In this document: positions 6,956 through 13,591 of the stretch, in pieces
Layout: every line of letters begins with the position of its first letter
How positions within the stretch are numbered: the first letter of the stretch is position 1
Assembly (NCBI GenBank): GCA_021789355.1
Contig: JAJYJR010000084.1
Span: forward strand, 1 to 13,661
DNA: 13,661 nucleotides
Source of the DNA: Chloroflexota bacterium
Lineage (GTDB): Bacteria > Chloroflexota > Limnocylindria > Limnocylindrales > CSP1-4
Reading direction: 5' to 3'
Position numbers and translations under genes: made by a program
Notes under the pieces: generated by a model
Database searches by the model: none
The model's input: the letters and a program-made list of their open reading frames with translations, nothing else
Told to the model about the DNA's origin: nothing

Positions 6956-8668
6956 GGCGCCCCCCAGTCGGCCAACGACACAACCGCCGCGGCCAGTACG
7001 AGGAACCCGACACCGAAGCCCGCCATCTCCGCCGACGGACGGTGGGTCGCCTACGTGGCCGGCAGTGGCGATGCGGCCGGCGCGAGGACCCTCCGGGTCT
7101 GGGACCGCACGACGGGGCAATCGTCGTCACCGGGACCGCTCCGGGGATCGTGCGATCAGCCCGCCCTCTCCGCAGACGGCCGCTTCCTCGCCTTCCGCTC
7201 GGATGCGGCGCTGGTGCCGGCCGACACGAACCGGCTCCCGGACATCTACGTGCTCGACCGCCAGGCGGACACCTTCGATCTCATCTCGATCGGAGTCGGT
7301 GGCAGGCCCGGGTTCCGCGGCACCGTCGGCCAGCCGTCGATCTCGGCCGACGGCCGGTTCGTGGCCTTCGCCTCCAGCATGATCGGGCTCGTCTCCGCGC
7401 AGGTCCCGATCGGGATCACGCAGGTGTACCTGCGTGATCGTTCGGCGGGCACGACCGTGCTCGTCTCGGCGGCAGCCGACGGGAGCCCGGGCGATCGGTC
7501 GAGCCAGGAGCCGTCGATCAGCGGCGACGGATCGACGATCGCGTTCTCCTCGATAGCGAGCGCGTTCGTCGGAACATCGGGCCCCCAGGGGGTCTTCGTG
7601 TGGAGCGCCGCCGGCGGGGCGATCGAGGAGGCGTCCGTGAGCACCGAGAGCGCGCAGCCGGACCGGTCGAGCCTCCAGCCGTCGCTGTCCGCCGACGGGC
7701 GGTATGTGGCGTTCGCCTCGTTCGCGACCGACCTCGTGCCGGGCGACACGAACGGCCTCGCCGACATCTTCGTCCGTGACCTCGTGCGCGGTCGAACGAC
7801 CCGCGTGTCGGTCGGTCCGGGTCCGATCCAGGCCGCCGCGCCCCCCGCCGCCCTCAAGCTGGCTGGCAGCTTCGCGCCGGCCGCGTCGGCGGACGGCCGG
7901 TACGTCGCGTTCGAGTCCGACGCCGCGAACCTCGTTCCCGGCGACACGAACGGCGTTCGCGACGTGTTCGTGCGCGACCGGCAGCCCACGATCGCCATCG
8001 CCCCGAACCCGCTGGACTTCGGCACCGTCGGACCGGGCGCCCCGGTCGCGCCCCGGGCGGTCACGTTGAGCAGCACGGGGGCCGGGCCGCTCGACGTATC
8101 CGGACTCGCCATCGCCGGCCCGTCCGCCTCGAGTTACGCGGTGACGGTCGACGGATGCACCGGAGCCACCCTCTACCCCGGCGACAGTTGCCAGGTGACG
8201 GTGACGTTCACGCCGGTGTCGGCCGGGCTCGCCTCGGCGACACTGCAGGTCGTCGACTCGGCCGCCGGATCGCCTCACGCGGTCGGGCTCACCGCGCTGG
8301 TCGTCCGCAGCGGCGCCTCGATCGCGCTGTCGCCGGAGGTAGGGCCCCCCGGGATCGTGGTCGCCGTCACAGGGACCGGTTTCGTGCCCAACGAGCCGGT
8401 GACCCTGACCTGGCAGCCCGGGATCACGCCCGTGCCCCTGGCGCCGATCGTGGCCGGCCCCAAGGGATCGTTCCGCGCCCAGGTGCTGGTCATGCCCAAC
8501 GACATCCTCGGGCCGCGAAGCCTGTTCGCGTCTTCCCCGGCGGGTGGCCCGGACGTGCCGTCGGCGGCGGCCCCGTTCCTGGCGGAGCCGCACACCGCCG
8601 AGCCGCCAATCGGCCCCGTGTTTCACGAGGGTCCGGGCGGCGCCGGTTCGCTCATCTTCCGGCATTGA
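6950..8668 (+). CDS. PD40 beta-propeller protein with HYDIN-like and TIG-like C-terminal domains
   Basis: From ATG 6950 (AGGG five bases upstream) the product is 572 residues. Six PD40 blades show the (P)x-SADGRYVAF signature, starting near residues 24, 72, 129, 188, 244 and 310. Several are followed by LVPGDTNGxxDIFVRD, a TolB-like/WD40-like propeller pattern. Residues about 345-450 (PNPLDFGTVGPGAPVAPRAV ... SCQVTVTFTPVSAG) form an ASPM/SPD-2/HYDIN-type beta-sandwich. Residues about 457-545 (SPEVGPPGIVVAVTGTGFVP ...) resemble an IPT/TIG or Ig-like domain. Such proteins are normally exported and bind or scaffold at the cell surface, but no signal peptide is visible here. The frame runs further upstream (to 6812) only as Arg-rich text. 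The N-terminus may have been lost; the first recognisable blade starts very close to the ATG. No enzymatic motif is seen. Confidence 0.8.
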   Translation: MDGAPQSANDTTAAASTRNPTPKPAISADGRWVAYVAGSGDAAGARTLRVWDRTTGQSSSPGPLRGSCDQPALSADGRFLAFRSDAALVPADTNRLPDIYVLDRQADTFDLISIGVGGRPGFRGTVGQPSISADGRFVAFASSMIGLVSAQVPIGITQVYLRDRSAGTTVLVSAAADGSPGDRSSQEPSISGDGSTIAFSSIASAFVGTSGPQGVFVWSAAGGAIEEASVSTESAQPDRSSLQPSLSADGRYVAFASFATDLVPGDTNGLADIFVRDLVRGRTTRVSVGPGPIQAAAPPAALKLAGSFAPAASADGRYVAFESDAANLVPGDTNGVRDVFVRDRQPTIAIAPNPLDFGTVGPGAPVAPRAVTLSSTGAGPLDVSGLAIAGPSASSYAVTVDGCTGATLYPGDSCQVTVTFTPVSAGLASATLQVVDSAAGSPHAVGLTALVVRSGASIALSPEVGPPGIVVAVTGTGFVPNEPVTLTWQPGITPVPLAPIVAGPKGSFRAQVLVMPNDILGPRSLFASSPAGGPDVPSAAAPFLAEPHTAEPPIGPVFHEGPGGAGSLIFRH

Positions 8669-8806
8669 CCTGAGGTGATCCCGCTAGCGCGGACAACATG
8701 GGGGAATCCACCCCTTCCTTCGTGGCCGGTCCTGGACTATCGTCTGCGCATGTCCGCGCGGGGTCGACCGCATCCGTGGCAGGGCGCTGCGGACGCGGCC
8801 GACGAC

Positions 8807-8841
8807 ACTTCCCGAAGGTACGTACTTCCCGAAAGTACGTA
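8807..8841 (+). promoter_or_regulatory. Operator-like tandem repeat and 23-bp palindrome
   Basis: ACTTCCCGAAGGTACGT (8807-8823) is immediately followed by ACTTCCCGAAAGTACGT (8824-8840), a 17-bp tandem repeat with one mismatch. Overlapping it, TACGTACTT (8819-8827) and AAGTACGTA (8833-8841) are perfect 9-bp arms around CCCGA. The dyad ends exactly one base before a TTGACA -35 box. Such a dyad suits a dimeric winged-helix or TetR-type regulator; no regulator gene is adjacent in this window. Confidence 0.6.
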
Positions 8842-8870
8842 TTGACAGGACGGCGGCCGGGGCGCACCAT
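8842..8870 (+). promoter_or_regulatory. Putative promoter of the lipoprotein operon
   Basis: A perfect TTGACA (8842-8847) is followed after 17 bp by CACCAT (8865-8870), a poor -10 (3/6). A strong -35 with a weak -10 and a palindrome flush against it is the arrangement expected of a regulated promoter. The GTG start is 54 bases further on. Confidence 0.4.
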
Positions 8871-8896
8871 GCGGCGTTCCGGTTCTGAGCCGGGCG

Positions 8897-8924
8897 GGGA
8901 AGGGGGACCAGGGAAGGGGGACCA
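8897..8924 (+). repeat. Tandemly duplicated Shine-Dalgarno (14 bp x 2)
   Basis: GGGAAGGGGGACCA occurs twice back-to-back (8897-8910 and 8911-8924), and the lipoprotein GTG start follows directly at 8925. The second copy's AAGGGGG is a well-placed ribosome binding site; the first copy is a redundant upstream site. This repeat decides the start choice. Confidence 0.8.
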
Positions 8925-9734
8925 GTGGCTCCGAGACGCGTACACCCTGTATTGTTTGCCGTCGGCGTGGCGGCGCTTCTCGCCGCGTGCGGAGGCTCGT
9001 CGGCCACCAAGGCACCGGCGCCGACCTCCGCTGGCGGGCCGGCCACGGCCTCTTCGGGCGCGGTTTCCCAACCTTCCGTCGTGCCGTCCGCGCCGTCCGT
9101 GGCGGCGAGCGCCGCCGCGAGTGTGGCTCCTCAGCCAAGTGTCGGCGATGTCGTCAACGCGGCGAGCGGCCTCGCGAACCTCAGCTCCTACAAGCTGTCG
9201 CTCGCCACCTCGGGTGGCTCTCAGAACATGACGGTCACGGTCGTGGTCGTCCGCAAGCCGTCGTTCGCCGAGAGCGTCACCGAATCGGTCGGCGGCCACA
9301 CGATCCGGATGGTCATCGTCGGGACGACCCTGTGGATGGATGAGGGTACAGGCACGTTCGTCAAGACGCCCCTCCCGCCCAGCGCGATCCAGGCCATGAC
9401 GGCCGGGTTCGACCCGGGCGTCACCCTCCATGAGATCAACAAGAACAGCATGCTATCGGCGCTCAAGACCGTAGGGGTGGAGACGAAGAACGGCGTGCAG
9501 GCCATTCACTTGCACGGCGACCATTCGACCCCCGTCCCGGCCGGCCAGCCCACCATCCCGCCCGGGGGCACGGTCGACCTCTGGATCGCGACCGACGGCA
9601 ACTACCTCGTCGCGATGGAGTGGAGCGGCGTCATCTCGGCAGGCGCCACTCCGAGCGCGACCTTGCCGACCAGCGCGAAGTGGGAAATCACCAACATCAA
9701 CGATCCGTCGCTGAGCGTCAGCGCGCCGAGCTGA
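8925..9734 (+). CDS. Secreted lipoprotein, LppX/LolA-like fold suspected
   Basis: The 269-residue product starts with a short positive N-terminus (MAPRR), a hydrophobic stretch (9-20) and a clear lipobox L19-A20-A21-C22, so C22 is the predicted lipidated residue. A low-complexity Ala/Ser/Pro/Val linker (24-70) leads to a globular domain: NLSSYKLSLATSGGSQNMTV, VVVRKPSFAESVTESVGGHT, TLWMDEGTGTFVKTP, and a late GGTVDLWIATDGNYLVAMEW. The pattern (substrate strand, 'xTLWM' strand, 'VDLWI' strand) resembles LppX/LprG or LolA-like half-barrels that bind lipids. That family call is by resemblance only. GTG 8925 is supported by the strong duplicated SD. A membrane protein follows 32 bp downstream and is probably co-transcribed. 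Confidence 0.78.
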   Translation: MAPRRVHPVLFAVGVAALLAACGGSSATKAPAPTSAGGPATASSGAVSQPSVVPSAPSVAASAAASVAPQPSVGDVVNAASGLANLSSYKLSLATSGGSQNMTVTVVVVRKPSFAESVTESVGGHTIRMVIVGTTLWMDEGTGTFVKTPLPPSAIQAMTAGFDPGVTLHEINKNSMLSALKTVGVETKNGVQAIHLHGDHSTPVPAGQPTIPPGGTVDLWIATDGNYLVAMEWSGVISAGATPSATLPTSAKWEITNINDPSLSVSAPS

Positions 9735-9766
9735 GGCCGTTCGACAAGGAACAGGAGGCATCCCAC

Positions 9767-10192
9767 GTGGTCACCGAGATCTGGGCAAAGGTGAGTTCAC
9801 GAGAACGGCTGGCGCTGATCGGCGCTGGCCTCATCGTGGTGTCGTGGTTGCTGGGGATCGTCCTGAGCGGCGGGCTCTTCGGGGTGGCCGGGGCGGGCGG
9901 CGTCGGGCTCCTTGGCGCCATCGCCGTGCTCGTGGTGGTCTACCTGCACTACGCGCCGAACACCAACATCACATGGCCCGCTCCCTACGCCACGATCCTG
10001 CTCGGGATCAGCGCCGTGGTCGCGCTCATCGCCCTCCTGCAGTTCTTCCAGCTCGTCTCGATCCTCGGACTCCTGGCGGCGTATGGCGGTGCCACGGTGG
10101 TCCTCGTCCTGATCGTCGATTGGGCGGGCGCGGCGCTCATGCTGTGGGGCTCGTACCAGGAGTGGCAGGCGGCAAAGGGGACGCCCGCGTAG
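9767..10192 (+). CDS. Four-TM integral membrane protein, unknown function
   Basis: The GTG at 9767 is chosen because GGAGG (9754-9758) lies 8 bases upstream; the longer open frame runs into the lipoprotein gene and is antisense-like text. The 141-residue product has a short amphipathic N-terminus (MVTEIWAKVSSRERL) and four membrane helices at about residues 15-34, 40-61, 74-96 and 98-128. A short loop (HYAPNTNITWPAPYA) separates the second and third helices. The C-terminus is a short polar tail (EWQAAKGTPA). I do not recognise a characterised family. The 32-bp gap after the lipoprotein gene and the lack of a promoter signal argue for one operon, so it may act with the lipoprotein at the membrane. 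Confidence 0.75.
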   Translation: MVTEIWAKVSSRERLALIGAGLIVVSWLLGIVLSGGLFGVAGAGGVGLLGAIAVLVVVYLHYAPNTNITWPAPYATILLGISAVVALIALLQFFQLVSILGLLAAYGGATVVLVLIVDWAGAALMLWGSYQEWQAAKGTPA

Positions 10193-10273
10193 CGGGCCTG
10201 GTGTCCGGGCGCGTCCCGTCGGTGGCGCATCCGACCTCCTGATCGCGCGACAGGGTTCGCGCAGGTTGAGGGC

Positions 10274-10369
10274 GCCGCCTCGCGCGGCTCCCGTTGCTCC
10301 CGTTCGGTGAGCGCCTCGAGGCGCTCCTGCGCATCGCCGACCGATGCGCGGTGAGCCGGGGTTACCCGG
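10274..10369. repeat. Cluster of four inverted repeats before the amidohydrolase gene
   Basis: In under 100 bp there are four dyads: GCCGC-CTCGC-GCGGC (10274-10288); a perfect 18-bp palindrome GAGCGCCTC/GAGGCGCTC (10309-10326); GCGCATCG-CCGAC-CGATGCGC (10329-10349); and CCGGG-GTTA-CCCGG (10356-10369). No T-run follows any of them. They could end the upstream operon, form a structured leader for the amidohydrolase mRNA, or bind regulators. They lie in the 227-bp gap between two genes. Confidence 0.6.
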
Positions 10370-10419
10370 GCGAGGGGAGAACCCTGGAGGTCGCCGCAGC
10401 GTCGGTCGAGGAGGATGCT

Positions 10420-11649
10420 GTGCACAGGGTGGTCGTTCGCGGCGCGCGCGTCGTGGATGGAACCGGGCGGGAGCCCGCCGGGGAGCGTGACGTCATCGTC
10501 GAGGACGGCCGGATCGTGGCGATCCAGGCCAGCGGGGCGCCGCTCCGCGCCGACATCGTGGTGGATGCCGCCGGCGCCACCCTCCTGCCGGGCCTGACCG
10601 ACGCCCACGTCCACCTGGGGCTGGTCGGGGCGCCGCCGAAGCCCCAGGGCGAGGGCTCGCTGGTCGACTATGCACTGCTGGTCCGGGCGCTCATCGAACG
10701 GGTCCTCTACGAAGGGTTCACGACCGTCCGGGATGCCGGCGGGCTCGATCCCGCGTGGGCGCGTGCCGTCGCCGCGGGCCGGATCCGCGGTCCCCGCATC
10801 CTGCCATCCGGCTCGTTCCTCACCCAGACGGGCGGTCATGGCGACGCGCGGGCGGCCCACGAGGCGGTCCACGGGCTCGCCTCGATCCCGGGCCTGGTGG
10901 CCAACCCGGAGGTGGTCGACGGGGCCGACGCGGTCCGGCGCGCGGCCCGCGAGCAGCTCCGGCGCGGGGCGACGCAGATCAAGCTCTTCGTCTCGGGTGG
11001 GGTCATGTCGCCGACCGATCCCCTCGAGTCGATCCAGTTCACGGTCGAGGAGATCGCGGCGGCCGTGGAGGTCGCGCGCAGCTGGGGAACCTACGTCCTC
11101 GTCCACGCCCACACCTCGCCGGCGATGCGCAATGCGCTCGCGGCCGGTGCCCGCTCGATCGAGCACGCCTCGATCCTCGACGAGGAGACGGCGAGGCAGA
11201 TCCTCGCCGCCGGGGCGTTCGTCGTGCCGACCCTGCTCATCGTCACGCGCCTGCCGCCGCTCGGGCCGGCCGAGACGGCGAAGGCCGCGCTCGTCGCAGG
11301 CGCCTCGCGAGCGAGCGTGGGCCTGGCCCACGCGCACGGGATCCCGCTCGGGTCGGGCTCCGACCTGGTCGGGGTGGATCAGGCAGGCCGGGCCGGTGAG
11401 ATCGTGGAGAAGGCGCGCGAGATCGGGCCGATGGCCGCGATCGTGAGCGCCACGCGCGTGAATGCGGAACTGTTCGGGCGCGCCGACCGGATCGGGACCG
11501 TCGAGCCGGGCAAGGATGCGGACCTGATACTCGTGCGGGGCGACCCGCTCGAGCGGATCGAGACGATCGCCGAGCCCGACGGCGTGCCGTTCGTGCTGCA
11601 GCGTGGCGAGGTCGTTCGAGACGACGAGGGCCGGGCGTCAGCGGCCTGA
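10420..11649 (+). CDS. Metal-dependent amidohydrolase (imidazolonepropionase/prolidase-like)
   Basis: From GTG 10420 (GAGGAGG five bases upstream) the product is 409 residues and opens with the usual small beta-domain (RVVVRGARVVDGTGREPAG). It carries the subtype-I amidohydrolase metal site. H63-x-H65 lies in PGLTDAHVHLG, Lys188 (carboxylated bridging lysine) in TQIKLFVSGGV, H229/H231 in VLVHAHTSP, H249 in SIEHAS, and Asp315 in LGSGSD. The C-terminal ATRVNAELFG and IGTVEPGKDADLILV close the barrel and beta-domain. Family members hydrolyse C-N bonds in cyclic amides or Xaa-Pro/Xaa-Arg dipeptides; the substrate cannot be told from sequence alone. There is no signal peptide, so it is cytoplasmic. 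The open frame upstream of 10420 passes through the hairpin cluster and is not credible coding sequence. Confidence 0.9.
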   Translation: MHRVVVRGARVVDGTGREPAGERDVIVEDGRIVAIQASGAPLRADIVVDAAGATLLPGLTDAHVHLGLVGAPPKPQGEGSLVDYALLVRALIERVLYEGFTTVRDAGGLDPAWARAVAAGRIRGPRILPSGSFLTQTGGHGDARAAHEAVHGLASIPGLVANPEVVDGADAVRRAAREQLRRGATQIKLFVSGGVMSPTDPLESIQFTVEEIAAAVEVARSWGTYVLVHAHTSPAMRNALAAGARSIEHASILDEETARQILAAGAFVVPTLLIVTRLPPLGPAETAKAALVAGASRASVGLAHAHGIPLGSGSDLVGVDQAGRAGEIVEKAREIGPMAAIVSATRVNAELFGRADRIGTVEPGKDADLILVRGDPLERIETIAEPDGVPFVLQRGEVVRDDEGRASAA

Positions 11650-11694
11650 GCTCGGCATCGGCTCTGCCCGGAGGCATACGCCGAGCCGCCCTTC

Positions 11695-11700
11695 TAGAAT
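11695..11700 (+). promoter_or_regulatory. Putative -10 box for a leaderless ROK transcript
   Basis: TAGAAT (5/6 match to TATAAT) ends 7 bases before the ATG at 11708, the spacing expected if transcription starts at the A of the start codon. No Shine-Dalgarno is present between them. No good -35 is seen, so the promoter call is tentative. Confidence 0.4.
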
Positions 11701-11707
11701 CCGTCCG

Positions 11708-12757
11708 ATGCGTGAGCCTTCCGGGCAGGCCCTCGACACGGGCGCGAATCCCGCCGATCGTGAGAAACCCGTGCTCGGGCTCGACCTGGGCGCGACGCGG
11801 CTGCGCGCCGCGCTCGTCGGTCCGGACGGAGCGATCCTCGCCCGCGCCGAGGCGCCGTCCGCGACGGAGCGCGGGCCGGCCGCGGTGCTCGACGCGGCCG
11901 AGGCGCTGCTGACGGACGTGCGCTTCGCCCGGGCCCCGGCGGGGGAGAGGTTCCCGACCGGCCGGCCGCTCGGCATCGGGATCTCGACGATCGGGCCGGT
12001 CGATCCGCAGGCGGGCGTGATCGTCGATCCCCCGAACGCCCACCCATCGTTCCGCGACGTCCCCATCGCCGCGGAGCTCGAGCGCCGGCTCGGCCTGCCG
12101 GCGTTCCTCGACCGCGACACGAACGTGGCGCTCCTCGGCGAGCTGTCCTTCGGGGCGGCGCGCTGCGTCGCGGACGTCGTCTATCTCACGGTCTCCACCG
12201 GGATCGGCGGGGCCATCCTCGCGGCCGGCGCGCTGCTCCATGGCCCCGACGGCACGGCGGGCGAGCTCGGCCACCTGCTGGTGGAGCTGGACGGCCCCCC
12301 GTGCGGCTGCGGTGCACGCGGCCACCTGGAGGCGATCGCGTCGGGCGCGGGCATCGCGCGGGCGGCGCGCGAGGCGATTCGGGCCGGCGCGTCGCCGATG
12401 CTTGCCGCCGTCGCGGACCGCGCCGGGCTGGACCGCGTCACCGCCGCGGACGTCGCGGCCGCAGAGGACGCCGGCGATCCCGCGGCGGCCGCGATCATGG
12501 ATCACGCGCGCCGAGCCTTCGCGGCCGCCATGGTCACGATCGCGGACGTGTTTGACCCGACCCTGGCGGTGGTCGGCGGGTCGATCGCGCGGGCCCAGGG
12601 CGACCGGCTGCTGGGGCCTGCTCGCGAGGCCGTGCGCGCGACGGCGTTCCGGTCCCCGTCCCGGCGCGTCGCGATCGTGCCCGCCGCTCTCGGCGACGAC
12701 GTCGGGCTGGTCGGGTGCCTGGCGCTCGTGCGGCGGAGACTCGCCGGAGAGACCTGA
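11708..12757 (+). CDS. ROK family protein (sugar kinase, glucokinase-like)
   Basis: The 349-residue product begins with a 20-residue polar tail, then the ASKHA phosphate-1 motif LGLDLGATRLRAALV (23-37). IGISTIGPVDPQAGVI follows at 90-105. The catalytic-Asp segment FLDRDTNVALLGE (133-145) has D137 retained, although the usual E/N-N-D context is R-D. Next are the phosphate-2 motif YLTVSTGIGGAI (159-170) and the ROK signature AGELGHLLVELDGPPCGCGA, RGHLEAIASG (185-213). The zinc-site set H189/C199/C201 is present, but the third Cys of CxCGxxGCxE is His206. An adenosine-type motif (LAVVGGSIA) lies near the C-terminus. No helix-turn-helix precedes the kinase core, so it is more likely a hexokinase-type ROK kinase than a repressor. 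It is 58 bp behind the amidohydrolase gene and seems to have its own promoter. Confidence 0.88.
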   Translation: MREPSGQALDTGANPADREKPVLGLDLGATRLRAALVGPDGAILARAEAPSATERGPAAVLDAAEALLTDVRFARAPAGERFPTGRPLGIGISTIGPVDPQAGVIVDPPNAHPSFRDVPIAAELERRLGLPAFLDRDTNVALLGELSFGAARCVADVVYLTVSTGIGGAILAAGALLHGPDGTAGELGHLLVELDGPPCGCGARGHLEAIASGAGIARAAREAIRAGASPMLAAVADRAGLDRVTAADVAAAEDAGDPAAAAIMDHARRAFAAAMVTIADVFDPTLAVVGGSIARAQGDRLLGPAREAVRATAFRSPSRRVAIVPAALGDDVGLVGCLALVRRRLAGET

Positions 12758-12775
12758 GCCGGCCAGACTCCGGCT
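12757..12775. terminator. Small hairpin between convergent genes
   Basis: AGCCGG-N7-CCGGCT begins at the last base of the ROK stop codon, in the 45-bp gap before the convergent chagasin-like gene ends. There is no T-run on either strand. It could serve as a shared 3' end structure. Confidence 0.3.
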
Positions 12776-12802
12776 GCGCCCGTGTCCCCGGCGCCCGCCG
12801 GT

Positions 12803-13591
12803 CTACCGCACGACCACCGTCACCGTGAAGGCGCGCGAGGGCATCCCGCACGGAGGCTTCAGCTGCAGGCAGAACGGGTTGCCGATCACCTGGAGCTGGG
12901 CAGTGCCCGCGCGTTCCGCGATCCAGGCTCCCTGCTGGCCCGCCTGCGACGGGACCGACGTGGGCGCCAGCACGCCGGACCCGCTCACCTGGACCGTCCA
13001 CTGGTAGGTCGACCCGAGCTGCAGCACCAGCTGCTGGCCAACCGCCAGGTCGATCGTCTGCCCGACCTGCGCGAGCGTCACGACGACCGTCCCTGAGGCG
13101 GACTGCGGAACCGGCGTGGGTGTTGCGGTCGGCGCGGGCGGCATCGTGACGGCGACGGGCGGCGGGACTGCCTGGACGGTGGCGGTCGGGGTCTTCGTGG
13201 GGGTGGGGTGCTCCGTCCCTGAAGGCGAGACCGCGACAGGGCTCGGGCTGGGGCCGGGCGAACCGGCGGATCCGGCCGGCGGGATCGCCGCCGGCGTCGA
13301 CGGGCCGCTCGGGGCTGCGCCAGGGGCCTCCGAGCTCACGCCCGCGGTCGAGCTCACGCCCGCGGGGGCCAGGGCGGGGCTTCCGCCCGCCGGCGTGCCG
13401 CCGGGGCCCGCCAACCTGGGCCCGACGAGCACGGCGACCAGCACCACGGAGGTCGCGGCCGCAAGGAGCCCGAACGGGACGCCGGCGCCGTGTCGGGCGC
13501 GGGGCCGTCGATCGGTCGCGGGGGGTTCGGTGCCGTCCAGCTGCACGTGGAGTGCCCGTCGCAGGCGTTCCTCCAGGTCGTCGTCGCGCAT
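12803..13591 (-). CDS. Membrane-anchored protein with C-terminal chagasin-like (inhibitor I42) domain
   Basis: The ATG at 13591 has GGAGG five bases upstream and gives 262 residues. An alternative ATG at 13654 forms an ATGA overlap with a possible upstream gene beyond the window. Residues 1-36 are charged (MRDDDLEERLRRALHVQLDG), like the cytoplasmic tail preceding the TM helix of anti-sigma-type proteins. One membrane helix spans 38-58 (VPFGLLAAATSVVLVAVLVG). Residues 62-168 form an Ala/Pro/Ser/Thr linker. The C-terminal domain (170-262) matches the chagasin/I42 layout: GQTIDLAVGQQLVLQL, STYQWTVQVSGSGVL (TGYxW position), GQQGAWIAERAGTAQLQV, closing strand AFTVTVVVR. Two cysteines (C241, C248) could form a disulfide. 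I42 domains inhibit papain-like cysteine proteases, but the RPW-type loop is not evident, so inhibition is unproven. The domain should lie outside the membrane. Confidence 0.72.
   Translation of the reverse strand: MRDDDLEERLRRALHVQLDGTEPPATDRRPRARHGAGVPFGLLAAATSVVLVAVLVGPRLAGPGGTPAGGSPALAPAGVSSTAGVSSEAPGAAPSGPSTPAAIPPAGSAGSPGPSPSPVAVSPSGTEHPTPTKTPTATVQAVPPPVAVTMPPAPTATPTPVPQSASGTVVVTLAQVGQTIDLAVGQQLVLQLGSTYQWTVQVSGSGVLAPTSVPSQAGQQGAWIAERAGTAQLQVIGNPFCLQLKPPCGMPSRAFTVTVVVR
13331..13365. repeat. 17-bp direct repeat in the linker of the chagasin-like gene
   Basis: CGAGCTCACGCCCGCGG occurs at 13331-13347 and again at 13349-13365, an 18-bp period that adds six residues in frame (AGVSST, AGVSSE). 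It is a recent in-frame duplication in the low-complexity linker and could vary in copy number between strains. Confidence 0.75.

Noticed and set aside
7127..8665. 512-codon - strand open frame opposite the PD40 gene
   Set aside because: Compositional shadow: highly charged and Arg/Gly-rich, while the + strand shows six clear propeller blades.
10294..10419. Longer amidohydrolase N-terminus from TTG 10294
   Set aside because: The added 42 residues are coded by the hairpin cluster, do not resemble the family, and a strong SD marks the GTG at 10420.
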